Positions 1 through 10,560 of a stretch of DNA of 64,000 nucleotides are shown piece after piece. Position numbers and translations under genes: made by a program. Each line of letters opens with the position of its first letter. Within the stretch, counting starts at the first letter, position 1. The stretch is from positions 320,655-384,654 of the forward strand of contig NW_025064913.1 of the NCBI RefSeq assembly GCF_019112545.1, read 5' to 3'. The notes under the pieces are model-generated. The model had not been told where the DNA came from. It saw only the letters and a program-made list of their open reading frames with translations, and did no database searches. The DNA is from Guyanagaster necrorhizus (Eukaryota; Basidiomycota; Agaricomycetes; Agaricales; Physalacriaceae).

Positions 1-394
1 TTCCGGTGTGGCATCTCCTATGATGGCCAATGCCACCAAGCTCATCATCCAAGATGTCAACGCCTACGTCGATTCCCATTCTTCGGCACACTTCCAGCAT
101 GACCGGCCCCGCCCGTTGTTCATCCAGGACGGGATAAAACATAAACTGACTTAAAGTCAATTCGCCAAACCACTGATGAAATGTCTCTAGTGACGAAGAA
201 AAGGAAGAATATATGGAGGTGCATTCACCACATGTACACTCAGAGAAGTCAAGGTAAGGCAGCCGCTCTTCCTCAGACGACCATGGTATTTTGCTAATAA
301 GAGGTAAGGAAAGACATGATCTCAGTGGATCGAAGAGAAACGTCCTGACTTCGCGAAAAACTTCAAGTTCTATGTCCGTCGCGTTCTGCTCCAT
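1..394 (-). CDS. Hypothetical protein, 3' part missing (runs off left edge)
   Basis: The minus strand is open without a stop from an ATG at 394 to the window edge, about 131 codons. The frame also stays open upstream of 394 for some 70 bases, so the true start may lie further upstream or in another exon. The product is acidic and has a Cys cluster (ECTCGEC, about 80 residues in) and several His near the visible end (GHHRRCH). CpG content is normal, unlike the adjacent DNA from about 600 onward. I do not recognise a family. The CTCGEC cluster could bind metal, but that is only a guess. Confidence 0.45.
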   Translation of the reverse strand, partial: MEQNATDIELEVFREVRTFLFDPLRSCLSLPLISKIPWSSEEERLPYLDFSECTCGECTSIYSSFSSSLETFHQWFGELTLSQFMFYPVLDEQRAGPVMLEVCRRMGIDVGVDILDDELGGIGHHRRCHTG

Positions 395-2339
395 GTCCCA
401 CTTCACCGGATCAGAAAATTGAAAGCCCCCCCTCGTTGACACCTTGTCTATTCCGAGAAGTTCGTGACCCAAGGGTGACGTTCAAAGTTCTCCTTCCACA
501 ACAATAGCAAATGGACCATGACGAAAGGTTGCATGTAGAGCATGACCTCGAGAGAGTATCTCCGGCGCAGATGATCAGATATGTGAATCGCAGACACTGT
601 CAGAGCCTCTGACTGCTAGCACATGGCACTTGTGTGGCCTGTAAAATCTATAGCATAATATGGTTGTATGACTATAAATATAGGATCTAGTTTGGGTTAT
701 ACTGTGATGTATGATTCTTCTTTCAAATCACTTGCTGCTAGGATACATTAGTGCAATTATAAATGTGGGTTTATGATCTTGGTTCGATTCTAGGGTCCAC
801 TATGTTGTTCACATTTTGATGCATCTATTCTCATAAATTGAATGTTTTATCTAGACTATCTTGAGTATTTTGTTGCAATTTTTTCTAACATTAACTTGAA
901 CAAGAAATTATCCCAAATTTATGCAAAACTGAACTCAGACAGTCAAGAATACTTTGTTGTACTTTTTAATCAATAATGACCTTCTATTGCACCAGAATGA
1001 TTGCATCTGTTTAGATGTGAAACTTCAATGAAAGAAAGCATTGTTTATAGTGCAGCTCAACCATCAGGTAGTTTCAACTTCTGATGAATCTTTGGATTGA
1101 TCAATGATTCTGAATCTGGTGAATTGCTCATCTCTTTCTCATTAAATAATAATTGGCAGCTTACTTTGTTTTTAACATATGGCACTTATCATTATTAGCC
1201 TCTGCTCTGTGTGTTTGAATATGCTGAGTGGTGATAATACTGAGTCCAAGCTCCTCACTTTGAACCATCTTATTTCATTAACATTCTGTGAAAATATTTG
1301 TTACTCACCAAATGTCTGGTGCAAATGTGAGTTTGGGATGTTAGTTCAATTTCAACAGTTCAAATTCTCACTAGCATGTGCATAATCATCATACTTGTTT
1401 CTTTTGGAGTCCTTGTTCTACTGTTAGGTTTTCACTGAATGCCTGAATTATCTTTTGCTAGAGTCTTCCAAGTAAATAAGGAGTAAGAATCTCTAAGATA
1501 GAAACTTTCTGGTAAAGTGGTCATTACTATATGATTCATATAGTCAGTTCAAACTCAATAGATGTATGCCACATCATTTTCCAGCCTTTTGTTCACTGAA
1601 TTTACTTGAACTCATGAGGTGAAGGGCTCTGAAAAGTCTTCAAAGATGGCTTTTCAAACTTTGAACCTGATGCTCTCTGAATATACTTTTAAACCACCCA
1701 CAGTGTCAAAGTCTCAATGACACTCTAATAGATTTAGACAAGGATCTTCACTGTATGAAAAATTCAATATTATAGTCATGCAGTGCAGTAATAACTTACT
1801 AAGACTCTGACTTCATTCACCAAGTAGTGCAATAGTTATTACTAAAGGTACTTACTGTGCTTGACTAAGAGTTAGTAAGAAAAGAGTAAGAATGCTCAAA
1901 GAACTTTGCTAGTAGTATGAATCTACATGACAAAGACCAATGCAGCTTACAAGTACTTACTTTACAAAGTGATATAAAAGTTAGCTCACAGAATGCATTA
2001 GTCACTGCATGGAGGTGCATGACTAGACTCATATGAATCAGCCTTTGGATTCTGTGTTGATTAGCACTTGCTCTTAGATTTTGTGGCAGCCATCCATAGA
2101 AGTCTTTAGATTCATCACTGTCTCAGTCCAAATTCCTGACTGGAGTTTCTCTTCAAGTGAGTATCTCACTAATCTAAGATGGTTTGTATGACCTCTGTAT
2201 ACCACCCAGTATAAAAGTAGTCTGCATGCATCATGAGATGCAAGGAGTGCATTCCAGAGTTTCATTTACTCAAGATATTCACATATAATGAGGTATAGCT
2301 AAAATATTCATCAATGAATGCTTGTTGAATGACTCAAAA
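395..2339. other. Gene-free, AT-rich, CpG-depleted DNA
   Basis: No supported gene. From about 600 the sequence almost lacks CG dinucleotides and is rich in TG and CA, the mark of old methylated repeats. Around 780-800 a tRNA B-box-like stretch (GGTTCGATTCT, then AGGGTCCAC) resembles tRNA-like pieces elsewhere in the window. 1780-1980 is rich in ACTTACT/AGTAAG words. I cannot name the ancestral element. Confidence 0.5.
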
Positions 2340-2850
2340 GAGCATGAAACACACTGGCATATTCCTGTCCACAAGGCCATGGATTATCAGAATATTGGCA
2401 GCCCAAAAAAATCCATCTCCAACTGACAGTGAGACATCAAAGTTGGCATAATTATCCATGCCTTTATAATAGTACTTTGCCTTGTGGGTCTTGCTGTCCA
2501 GAATGTGATATCCTTAGGCATGAATGTTTTTAATCAATGTGCCTTCACCAAACACTCAACCTAAATGTTAGTATAAATGAGAGAACTCAAGAAACCACTG
2601 TATTAAAGTCATTCTAAAAAAAGATGGATATAACATTGGTTTGAGATGAGGATGGTGAAATGCTCACCTGTATACAAAGCATCTCTGACAGATTAACAAA
2701 TCCCAAAATCTTTTTTTGCATTTTCAGTCATACACAAGCACTGGACTGTGAGTACAGCCCCACAAGAGTGGCCAATCACTAAATTAATATCATGTGCCTT
2801 TAAATATTCCATGACACAGAGGTCTTGAGCATCCTCCTCCAACATTTGTT
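2340..2850 (-). pseudogene. Alpha/beta-hydrolase pseudogene, CpG-decayed
   Basis: The minus-strand translation in pieces shows the landmarks of a fungal serine alpha/beta hydrolase. There is an acidic helix region (EEDAQDL), then the nucleophile elbow INLVIGHSCGAV (about 2735-2800), then after a probable intron or frame break GYHILDSK, and then IIHGLVDRN (about 2360-2400), where the Asp of HGxxD is the usual catalytic acid. The elbow residue after Ser is Cys where Arg is common, and CGT to TGT at a CpG would explain it. Frames are broken and CpGs nearly absent. A 3' fragment of a related hydrolase lies at about 15830-16179 and its mirror copy at 55704-56053. Family assignment rests on the motifs only. 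Confidence 0.6.
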
Positions 2851-4495
2851 GTTGCTATATGCAGAGTGATTTGAAATGTTCTCTCTGGTCTTAAAAAAGT
2901 TGTATGACATGTGTATTTGAAATACAAGCAAGTTGAAAGACCAATACCAAAAATTAAAGCAAAATGAGTCTATAGGGTGTCTTAGAGTGAGTTATTTCAG
3001 AAAGAGATAGTCCTTGTGGCTAAGGTTTCCTATTATGAATGATACCATTTCTATAGTTTGTATGATAGAAAAGATGTATCTAAGGATGCCATGAAGAATC
3101 TACCAACAAGATTGAACACTGTTGAATTATTGCAAAAGAGATTCTGTGACAAACTAAGGTGAGCTTCTTCTCAGGCATTGACTTCCCTGGATGTGAATGT
3201 CCCTAGATACCAGAAATGGAGGTTTGCTCTCCTGCTAGTGGGTGTGGACTTGGAATCAAGACTTTTGAGGAAACTCATATAGATATTGGCATTCTGCCTG
3301 TGGGATGGTTAGAGACACTGAAGGCCAGCTGGAACATAGTATAAGAAAGTTTTGCATAGGTTTCATATAGGGACTATGGGAGATGTTCCATGATGTTTAG
3401 GGCCATGCTAGCAGAGTGGCCAGAGCCTAATATTTTGGAAAGTGTGCTTGATGGCACTGATAGCACCATACATGAGAAGCAAGCAATGTGAACTGGAGTG
3501 TTTCATGTAGACATGGTATGGCAACTTGGCCTTCATTTGAGTACTGAATGCACCATGCAGCACATGTGAATCTCCTGCCAGTGGGTAAGCTGGGAAAAAT
3601 CAGAGCAAAGAAGAACCTAAACAGATGTTAAAGCTGATTTGAGATGAAAAGACAGGAATTATCACTCACAATCTGTGATGATGGTCTGAATCTGATACTT
3701 GAACCTTCCAATTGTAATGGCCTGTTTCGAATCCAAAATCTAGGGGCTGGGCAGGTCAAAGTTGGCAGATGATTGTCCCAGTGCTCCTTATCTCCTTGGG
3801 GATTAGCAGTTGGGTATTGTTCCATTTGAAGGATAAATTTCGGCCCTAGAACTACAAAGTCTCATCAAAGACAATCCTACCCAGGCAGACCAGCTCTTAC
3901 AATCGCTAAAGGCTGATGTCCCAGTCTCGCAGTCCATATCAGATTCATTCCCCCCCTTGATATGGTACATCTTACCATGATGATCCTGGAGGAGACCTTC
4001 TCGTCTCGACAACGACAACATACACACAGAACACACAGAACACATAGAAGGCATAAAGGCATTTCCTTAATTATCTGGACATAATTCTCCTGCCGGAACT
4101 GGACGCACTCGGAAAGTGTCCCAGACTGGTCATTTCAGCCCCGTTCTTGATCCGGCCCGAATTTCCCGTCTCTTCCCCACTGACCGCTTACTTCGTTTTT
4201 ATCCACGGAACTTATCATTATTGTCCTCTGATCTGTAGGCGGGCTACATCACTTTTCCAGGATCTCTTGTTGGTCTCATTCCGATGACTACTATTTGTTT
4301 GAAGACAGCAAATTTTCCAAGCGACGGCTAGCGGGGTGTCATGGAATGCCGACTGTACTCCAGACACTCTATGCGCTCGACGAGGTCCTACTCTGTAGTT
4401 TCAGATCGCTGCCCGATCTCTTCACGTGGTAACTGTTGAAGAAGTAGGCTGTCAGTCGCTCTCTCCTTCTCTTCCTCTTACTTTCATCTCCAATA
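2851..4495. other. Intergenic, CpG-poor to about 3850, then upstream region of the GPI-protein gene
   Basis: No supported gene. CpG depletion ends near 3850, where normal composition returns. 4018-4050 is a short ACACAGA-rich simple repeat. 4100-4495 is pyrimidine-rich and probably carries the promoter and 5' UTR of the next gene, with CT-rich tracts just before the ATG at 4496, but no clear TATA box stands out. Confidence 0.4.
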
Positions 4496-5234
4496 ATGCT
4501 CGCCCTTCTTTTCATCCTCCTCCTGCCCGCAGTCGCGGTCGCCCTCACCATCTATACCCCCGACCAACCAATCGTCTCGGCCTCGACATTCATCATCAGA
4601 TGGAACGCCGTATACGGCGACGTACCAAACTTCACCGTCGAGCTCGTCAATGCCGCCTTCAACCACCAGTACGCCATTGCGAATAACGTCAATTCCGGCA
4701 ATGGAGATTCGGAACTGACAATTCTTTTGCCGGCGATCTTGCCTGGGCGAGTGCTTCGATCGTTCACCAAAGGCATATGATGCTGACGGGATGCTGTAGG
4801 GATGGATTCACGCTCCAGCTGGTGAACCCGTGGGATATCAACGACGTATATACCGAGTCGGGACAGTTTGCGGTTGCGAGTGTTCCGTCGACCACGACGA
4901 CTGGGAAGAGCTCGACAGGCGCGTCAGGATCGACTACTACGAGTGCGAGCGCCAGCACGATGGCCTCTACGTGAGTTGTTCAGCTTTATCTCTTCCTTCC
5001 TCGCGTTTACCTCCTTACAGCACGAACAGCTCGTCGAGCTCCAGCTTGGGCGTTACTCACTCCGGTACCATTACCACCCATAGTAGTACATCCTCCGCCA
5101 CGTCTTCCTCTGCTTCGGCTCCAAGCAAGCACCTTGGGCAGTCCTTCAACGCTGCTACCAGTGCTCGTTCAGGCTTCAATATGGATATCGCCGGAGCGTT
5201 GGCTGCGGTATTGGGGTACATCATCACGTTGTGA
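4496..5234 (+). CDS. Ser/Thr-rich GPI-anchored surface protein with Kre9/Knh1-like N-terminal domain
   Basis: Three exons, 4496-4746, 4800-4970 and 5021-5234, give 211 residues. Residues 1-16 are a signal peptide (Leu-rich core ending AVAVA). Residues 17 to about 110 match the Kre9/Knh1-like domain pattern of basidiomycete wall proteins: IYTPDQPIVSA, FIIRWNA, then GDGFTLQLVNPWDINDVY. About 112-185 is a Ser/Thr/Ala-rich stalk likely to be O-glycosylated. The C-terminus ends in a hydrophobic tail (IAGALAAVLGYIITL) typical of GPI attachment. The first intron must use a GC donor (GCGAGT...TAG, 53 nt) because the nearby GT donor breaks the frame. The second is a normal GT-AG intron of 50 nt. Likely location is plasma membrane or cell wall; the molecular role is unknown. 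No damage is seen. Confidence 0.8.
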
Positions 5235-6493
5235 TTTCTCACTTTTTCCTTTCAATACTTCCCCCTCATTCCCTATGTCGCTTAAAGCACGCATATAGCC
5301 ACGTCCAAGTTCTGAATAATACATCATCATGTCGCGTCTTGAAACGCCTTTGTGGCTCTATCTTTGTGACGATGAAATTGTCAAGGGAAACGCCCTTCTG
5401 AAGTGATCTGCTCACCATCGTCACGGTGTCCAACACCGAGAAAGCCAAAGTTCGCGTCTCCGTGATCTCATTATTTCTTTCCCCTCTATTTCATTAGAAG
5501 GCTGCAGCTGGACACAAGTTGGTCGCGAGGTCGATACAGTACTGTGTATGTGTTGGCCCATCAGCTGGAAGAGACCCATTGGCTTAATGGCAGCCGCAAT
5601 ATCTTGATCTCGGTTCGAATCCAAGGAGGTCCATGCACGTCAATGACTGAGGAATTCCGTTTTTATTGACCCAGTTTGTAAGGGCTAGCTCACAGTAATA
5701 TGCCCACCATGTCCTGGGTAAGAAATTCTGGCGTCCGCAGCAGGAATGGGCTAACAATTACTCATAGACTGAGCCCGTATCAGGAGTCACCCCCCAAACT
5801 ATGAGCATGCGGGGCTTTTTTGTTGGTGAGATTCATTGTGGGAGGGTGCGACAGCGCTCTTGCCTACAGTTACAAGGTCAGCTTCGTTCTCTCAAGATGT
5901 TTTTTCCTCTTAAGGATGGTTCTCCGACTCAGCATACACTCCACCTTTTCCTGACGTATTGTTGAGCACTGCGCAAGGGCCCTTTAGCGTAAGGTAAAGA
6001 CTAGTACGCTGTGATCTCGGTGAGAATCCGAAAGGGTTTATATAGCAGATAGAACTCTGAGGCACTAATTTTTTTTTACCTTTCAGATCAGAAGCGAGGA
6101 AACTGAAATGACATGACAAAAGTAGGCGGAAGACTGCGAGCACTAACGAATACTTTAAATTCATTGTCAATGGATCCGGCACCGTGTAGGTTAATGGCCG
6201 ATTCAAAAACAAATAGATCGTACTGGAGCTGAATGGAACCGAGTCGAGTTCGAGCCCCCAGTCTTTTTACCTCGACCTGAAGTTTCGTGCTCGAAACGTT
6301 GAATCCCCCTTTGGGAGATAATTACTTGTTGAGATCAAAAAAAACATGTTTGTATTCAACGAGGCCTTTGTACATAATGGCCGGCAGTACCATCTTCAAA
6401 CTTCCAACCCTCACCTTCCAACTTTACATTCTTCCTTCATTAGGTGCAAGGTCCTTGCACGGAACATGGAAGAATGGTAGGAAAGGAGCGTCC
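5235..6493. other. Intergenic with tRNA-like sequences
   Basis: No supported protein gene. The stretch holds a tRNA-like sequence at 5573-5633 (separate entry) and a weaker one at about 5968-6040, where GATCTCGG is followed by a T-arm-like TGAGAATCCGA and a 7 bp acceptor-like pairing (GGCCCTT with AAGGGTT). The rest is unremarkable single-copy-looking DNA with normal CpG content. Confidence 0.4.
5573..5633 (+). repeat. tRNA-like sequence (possible tRNA-derived SINE)
   Basis: A Pol III A box (TGGCTTAATGG, 5580-5590) and a consensus B box (GGTTCGAATCC, 5612-5622) lie at tRNA-like spacing. The T-arm pairs at 4 of 5 positions and the acceptor stem does not pair well, so a working tRNA is unlikely. 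The 3' flank (GTTTTTATTGAC about 30 nt on) also follows the similar sequence at 58105-58200, which suggests a dispersed SINE-like family. Confidence 0.4.
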
Positions 6494-6686
6494 TGTTGGA
6501 GGATATCCGTGTGTATACCCTTATCTTCTCTTTTCGATCGTCACTCGTTCCTACTTACCATATATGTACACACCTCCTGTCATTACTCGATCACCTATAT
6601 AGCCTGGCCATAGATACCCATATACCTCAGTCATTTTGCCTACACTGTGCCCCACTGAGAATATTACTTATATCCTTCTATCAATA
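6494..6686 (+). repeat. Solo LTR of the Ty1/copia element, internally shortened
   Basis: Starts TGTTGGAGGATATC and ends CTATCAATA, matching the 242 bp LTRs at 24723-24964 and 52505-52746, but only 193 bp long. Flanks are CGTCC (6489-6493) and CATCC (6687-6691), a 5 bp target duplication with one G-to-A change. No internal element sequence follows, so this is a recombined solo LTR. Confidence 0.75.
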
Positions 6687-7435
6687 CATCCACCCAGTGA
6701 ATATTTGCAGTCATAGAATGTATGTTTGTAGGCATGGTGGCAAAGGGTAATTGCCAACAAGAAACTGGGTACTTGGAGAAATTCAGCCTGAGGGTTCAGA
6801 ACCAGCATCACACTTGATATCCCATAATCTTGTATCCAAGGAGGATCTGTGCTTTGCAAAGTCTAAGCAGGGTTGTATGATTTCAGTCTATTACAAGCCC
6901 ATGACTATATGAGGCCTTTGAGAGTTCTTATTCAGGAAAATGAGACAGTTTGGAGGTCATAAATCAAATGTTTCCATCAACCATCAGTTAGTTTTAGTAA
7001 ACTTGACTCGACAAATATAAAGAACCAAGTCGTTCGAGGGATGTAATTGTTGGTAATGATGTTGGTGTTGGTACCAGCATAAGGTCCGGTGATGAAGGTG
7101 GTTGTCCCGCCCACAGCCACCAATCGCAGAGAGCAAAATATGGTATATGGTGGATAGCGAACATCTTCGGCAATGTCTGGCTCGGTCCGACGGCGATGGC
7201 CAAGGCAAAGAGGCTCGACGAATAGATTTTCCCACGGTAAAGTTCAAGTAGCATAATGACCTAGTTACCTACAGACATAGGACTCGGAACCGGAAAGCCT
7301 GGATGAATGATAGACCCTTCTCTAAAACTAAGCCAGCCACGGAGGACTGAGGCTAGAACAGGATAGCTTAAAAGACGTATAAGAATTGGACGTGGCATAG
7401 AACGTAGGTTGTCAAATTAACTGGGTGCAAAGCCG
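6687..7435. repeat. Degraded copies of segments found at 15190-15760 and 56155-56760
   Basis: 6725-6890 resembles 56153-56350 (GTAGGCATGGTGG, then AACTGG-ACTTGGAGA, then GAGGATCTG). 7005-7130 resembles 56670-56760 and 10965-11075 (TATAAAGAAC, CCCACAGCCAC). Spacing and identity are poor and no open frame survives. No gene is supported. From about 7323 onward the sequence becomes the direct repeat that contains the desaturase. Confidence 0.5.
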
Positions 7436-8836
7436 TTATATGACGATTTTCGAAGGTTGAACGACCTCATCAGCCAGAAACCTCGCGGCCTTGCCATCTC
7501 TATTTTTGTAGAACACGATATCGCCTTCGTCTTCAATGAAGCAACACTGTGTGGACGTACGATAGAGCGCTCGGAAACTGTTCTAAAATATTTTCAGTAA
7601 AGGTTTCTCGACGGAACAAAGCGGGCTCACGGTACTATCACAATTATACGCATCTCCCAAAAGTGGCCGAATAATCTTCGTCACTTCTGGTTGGTTGTAG
7701 AACGGTATTGAAGGGAAAAGATGGTGTGCGACCTGCGAACAATGATCAGGAATAGGAAAGCGTCTTTGATGGAGTCGAACATACGTGGTCATGGCTGACA
7801 TGGTGCAAGAATATCCTTCCTACCCATCCAAGAACCGGTCTATCGACGGTCCCCAGCGCACCGCGTACGAAGCTCCATGACTGAGAACGATAATGCGGCA
7901 TTGTCGGGTCGGTGTGTTGGATATAAGTGATCATGATGATCCAATGATTGGCGAGGATGTATGGAACGCCATACACCCGCCCTACATGAGCTAGGCTAGT
8001 CTGACTAGCCCACCACAAAAAGAGAGCAAGAGCAACACACAGCCCAGCGTTCGAAGCGATGATTTGTCTGCGGTGACGCGGTTTAAAGAGAGCCGAAGAC
8101 GGCGAAAAATGCTACATGCAGCGTCAGAAGGACTCGGAAGAAAATTGAATAATGGACAAACATTCGTTCCCAAGGGATATCGCGGGTTCCCCGTGGCGTC
8201 GGTGAGGAGATATAATGGCCATCCAGTGGCCTGCATGATGAGCATGCGCAAAAGGACGTACAGAGGCGCGTCCGAAAACACGTCGTGAGGGTCCAAGCCT
8301 TTCCGGCAACCTGGGAGTCCCTCCTCATCGCGTAGCAGACCGAGCCGCTCGTCTTCCTTCTCGTCCCAAAGACCGTACTCCGAGCGCGTTCGAGGTACGT
8401 AGTTCTCGTCTCGCTCGACGCTCATGGTGGCCTTGTGGTGATTCCGGTGTGTCACCCTCCACGCAAAATAAGGTGTTAATATCGCCGTGTGAAGGATATA
8501 GCCGACAACATGGTTTACCCATGAGTACTGCGATATGGTCTTGTGCCCGGCCTCGTGTCCAAGACACCACCAGCCAGTGAGCACAATTCCTTGGCACCAC
8601 CAATATGCTACCCAGAGGGGAAGACGAAGGAGGGCAGGAGCAAGAGGGATGTATGGCGTCAAGCAATACAAAAAATATGCACACAAAACATCCTGAAAAA
8701 CGTAGGCTAACCCTTTGGTCGTCGATTTTCGGAGAAGGTGCAGCGGGATAGCAGTGCGCAGTTCTGCCATGTTTATCGTTGGTGGGAGGAAGGGGGTATT
8801 AGCACGTCGAATATATTCTGGGCTGTCAGAAAACAT
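7436..8836 (-). CDS. Delta(12)-type fatty acid desaturase, copy 1
   Basis: Four exons on the minus strand, 8836-8162, 8111-7785, 7732-7631 and 7582-7436, give 416 residues. It is a membrane di-iron acyl-lipid desaturase of the FAD2 family, expected in the ER, turning oleoyl into linoleoyl chains. The three His boxes are present: HEAGH (94-98), HRNHH (130-134) and HVAHH (334-338), the last spanning the second intron. Hydrophobic segments flank the first box. The C-terminal half carries family-typical segments (TSLAHVGRVYGVPY, PFYNQPEVTK). Introns are 50, 52 and 48 nt with GT-AG ends. HEAGH replaces the more common HECGH. No frame damage, so it looks functional. Double-bond position cannot be read from sequence. 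Copy 2 is at 60405-61804. Confidence 0.88.
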
Positions 8837-8910
8837 AATGAGTGACGACGGCAGAGGGTGAGGCCATAGTTGTTAAAGTATTTAAATCCATTAACGGGTG
8901 GTGATGGTCG
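8837..8910 (-). promoter_or_regulatory. Core promoter region of desaturase copy 1
   Basis: Just upstream of the minus-strand ATG the conserved block includes a TATTTAAA-like box near 8876-8885, about 40-50 nt from the start codon. It is kept in copy 2 (about 61805-61875) and repeated at 9397-9470. The role as promoter is inferred from position and conservation. Confidence 0.4.
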
Positions 8911-9396
8911 GAGGCCAAGCAGCAAGTGATCGTACTCCAAATAGCTAGTTGCCTCAAAGCATTCCGAGCGCCACGGAAGACCCCAGACACATAGTAAAGC
9001 TGTGCTTTTCCCGGCATTGAGAATCTAAGTTTGCCATCCGGTGCTTATTCACGCCAAGTCGGCCTTGCAATAATCCGGCTTGTTTATTAGTAACCGACTG
9101 TTTTTTTTTTCCTTTGGCGGCGGCGGCGGTCCATACTCACCACCACTCGAACCAACTGTCTTTCAATTCAACGATCTCTGACGTAGCAATTACAGTTACA
9201 TGGGCCTAATATGTATGTTGCTCAGCCATGGCGAGCGAGCGAGCGAAGAGAAGTCCCATTCATGCCCTGCAAGGGACTCACTTCAATTCGGAGATGTCCT
9301 AGAAAACAAAAAGGGAAAGAAATGATCGGATATGGTATGCTCCATCATACATTAACACTCCCGCGGCGCTTCTCGAAATCCGACCTAACCAAGAAA

Positions 9397-9470
9397 TTGA
9401 GTAACGACGGCAGAGGTGAGGCCATAATTGTGAAAGTATTTAAATTCATTAACGTGTGATGGTGGTGGAA
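9397..9470 (-). repeat. Second copy of the desaturase promoter block
   Basis: GACGGCAGAGGTGAGGCCAT followed by AAAGTATTTAAATTCATTAA repeats 8845-8905 with a few changes, about 560 bp further upstream and in the same orientation. It is absent at the matching place in the right-hand copy. No coding sequence is joined to it. Confidence 0.6.
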
Positions 9471-9482
9471 AGCCATGCCGCG

Positions 9483-9503
9483 AATCACTCCCGAGGAGTG
9501 ATT
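9483..9503. repeat. Perfect 9 bp hairpin
   Basis: AATCACTCC, loop CGA, then GGAGTGATT. The matching sequence near 63490-63510 has a weaker version. It could be a small element end or a cruciform-prone site; no function is shown. Confidence 0.5.
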
Positions 9504-10010
9504 GTGGGACGAATCGATCTTCTTTGAGTTTCTGCCGTTCTGATTGCACAACTGCCGCTCTTGCGCTAGTTAGATGAAATGCGTGTATCAGAAAACTGAA
9601 CAGGAGCCTTTCAATTGGCTCACTTAAGCCCGTGTCTCTATTCTTGTCAAATAAATTTGTTACCCCCCAGTCACTGATCGATCATGATCATACTAGTAAA
9701 TGAGAAATGGAGGCTTAAAATTAGTTTGCAAGGCACCGTGGAGAACACCTGGCCTGGCCTCAACAAAGTCCGCGGCGGCGGCTTAGGGTTATTTAGAACC
9801 AATAACATAAATCAGAAAGCGTTGTAAAGGCCACGGAAAAAAGAATATTGAATACCTAACGTTAACAGAAGGTCAGCGGCATTGAACATCTTCAAAAATG
9901 GAACGGAATGCCGTCCGACTCAACAGCTACTTTGTCCATGTAACATCTAAGCATCATGACATCAGGGTCCGTTAACGCATCACTTGCTGCTCGGTCTGAT
10001 AGCCAGCGGA

Positions 10011-10560
10011 AAAGAGCCGAGGTTGATCAAGCTGTAGGTAGGTAGGTGTGCATAATTACACAGCCCAGCTGGTAATGTGCCCTACGATATCAATCCAAGC
10101 TTTACACGAGGTTTGCAGCCGGCACTCTCTGTGGAATCAGAATTCTGTCCGTCACGGGAGATGCAACCCTTAGAACTGACTAGGCATAACAAGAGTCAAG
10201 GCCTCGAGATGAACTCAGCTGACAAGAACAATATAGAATGTCAGAAAAAGACTGCAGACCAGAAGCTTAGAGTTTTACAGTTAGATACTAGGTTTGCAAT
10301 TCCTAGTTCCCCTTTTAAGCTTAGCCGTCTTAGAAAGGAAAAGAAGTCCATTTTTCTATAGTTTGATGCGTCTGCGTTCGGAATGTTTGCGGATAAGGAA
10401 ATGAGCAAAATGCGTACACACTCGCGGTATGAGCATACTATGCTCTCGAATCAACACATGATGATACTAGAACAAGGCTAGATATAACTAGAAGTGATTC
10501 TACGACCAGTCAGACTACTAGTCGGGGAGCGAGGGAAGAGATCAACGTACCATCTCGAGT
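10011..10560. other. Intergenic, no gene seen
   Basis: CpG-normal DNA between the desaturase direct repeat and the CpG-poor block. A frame of about 94 codons at 10077-10361 (plus) has unusual Lys/Ser-rich composition and no recognisable motif; I do not call it a gene. Confidence 0.35.

Larger units (their letters stand above)
7323..10010. repeat. Left copy of a direct repeat carrying the desaturase
   Basis: 7323-9395 matches 60283-62455 and 9472-10010 matches 63478 to the right edge, in the same orientation. Desaturase exons keep exactly the same lengths in both copies. The right copy has about 1 kb (62456-63477) where the left has the short promoter-like piece 9396-9471. Simple repeats differ slightly: GCGA is present four times at 9231 and three times at 62281. 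Confidence 0.75.

Noticed and set aside
8064..8328. Open frames on both strands within the desaturase locus
   Set aside because: They overlap coding exons and the first intron in other frames and have no independent support.
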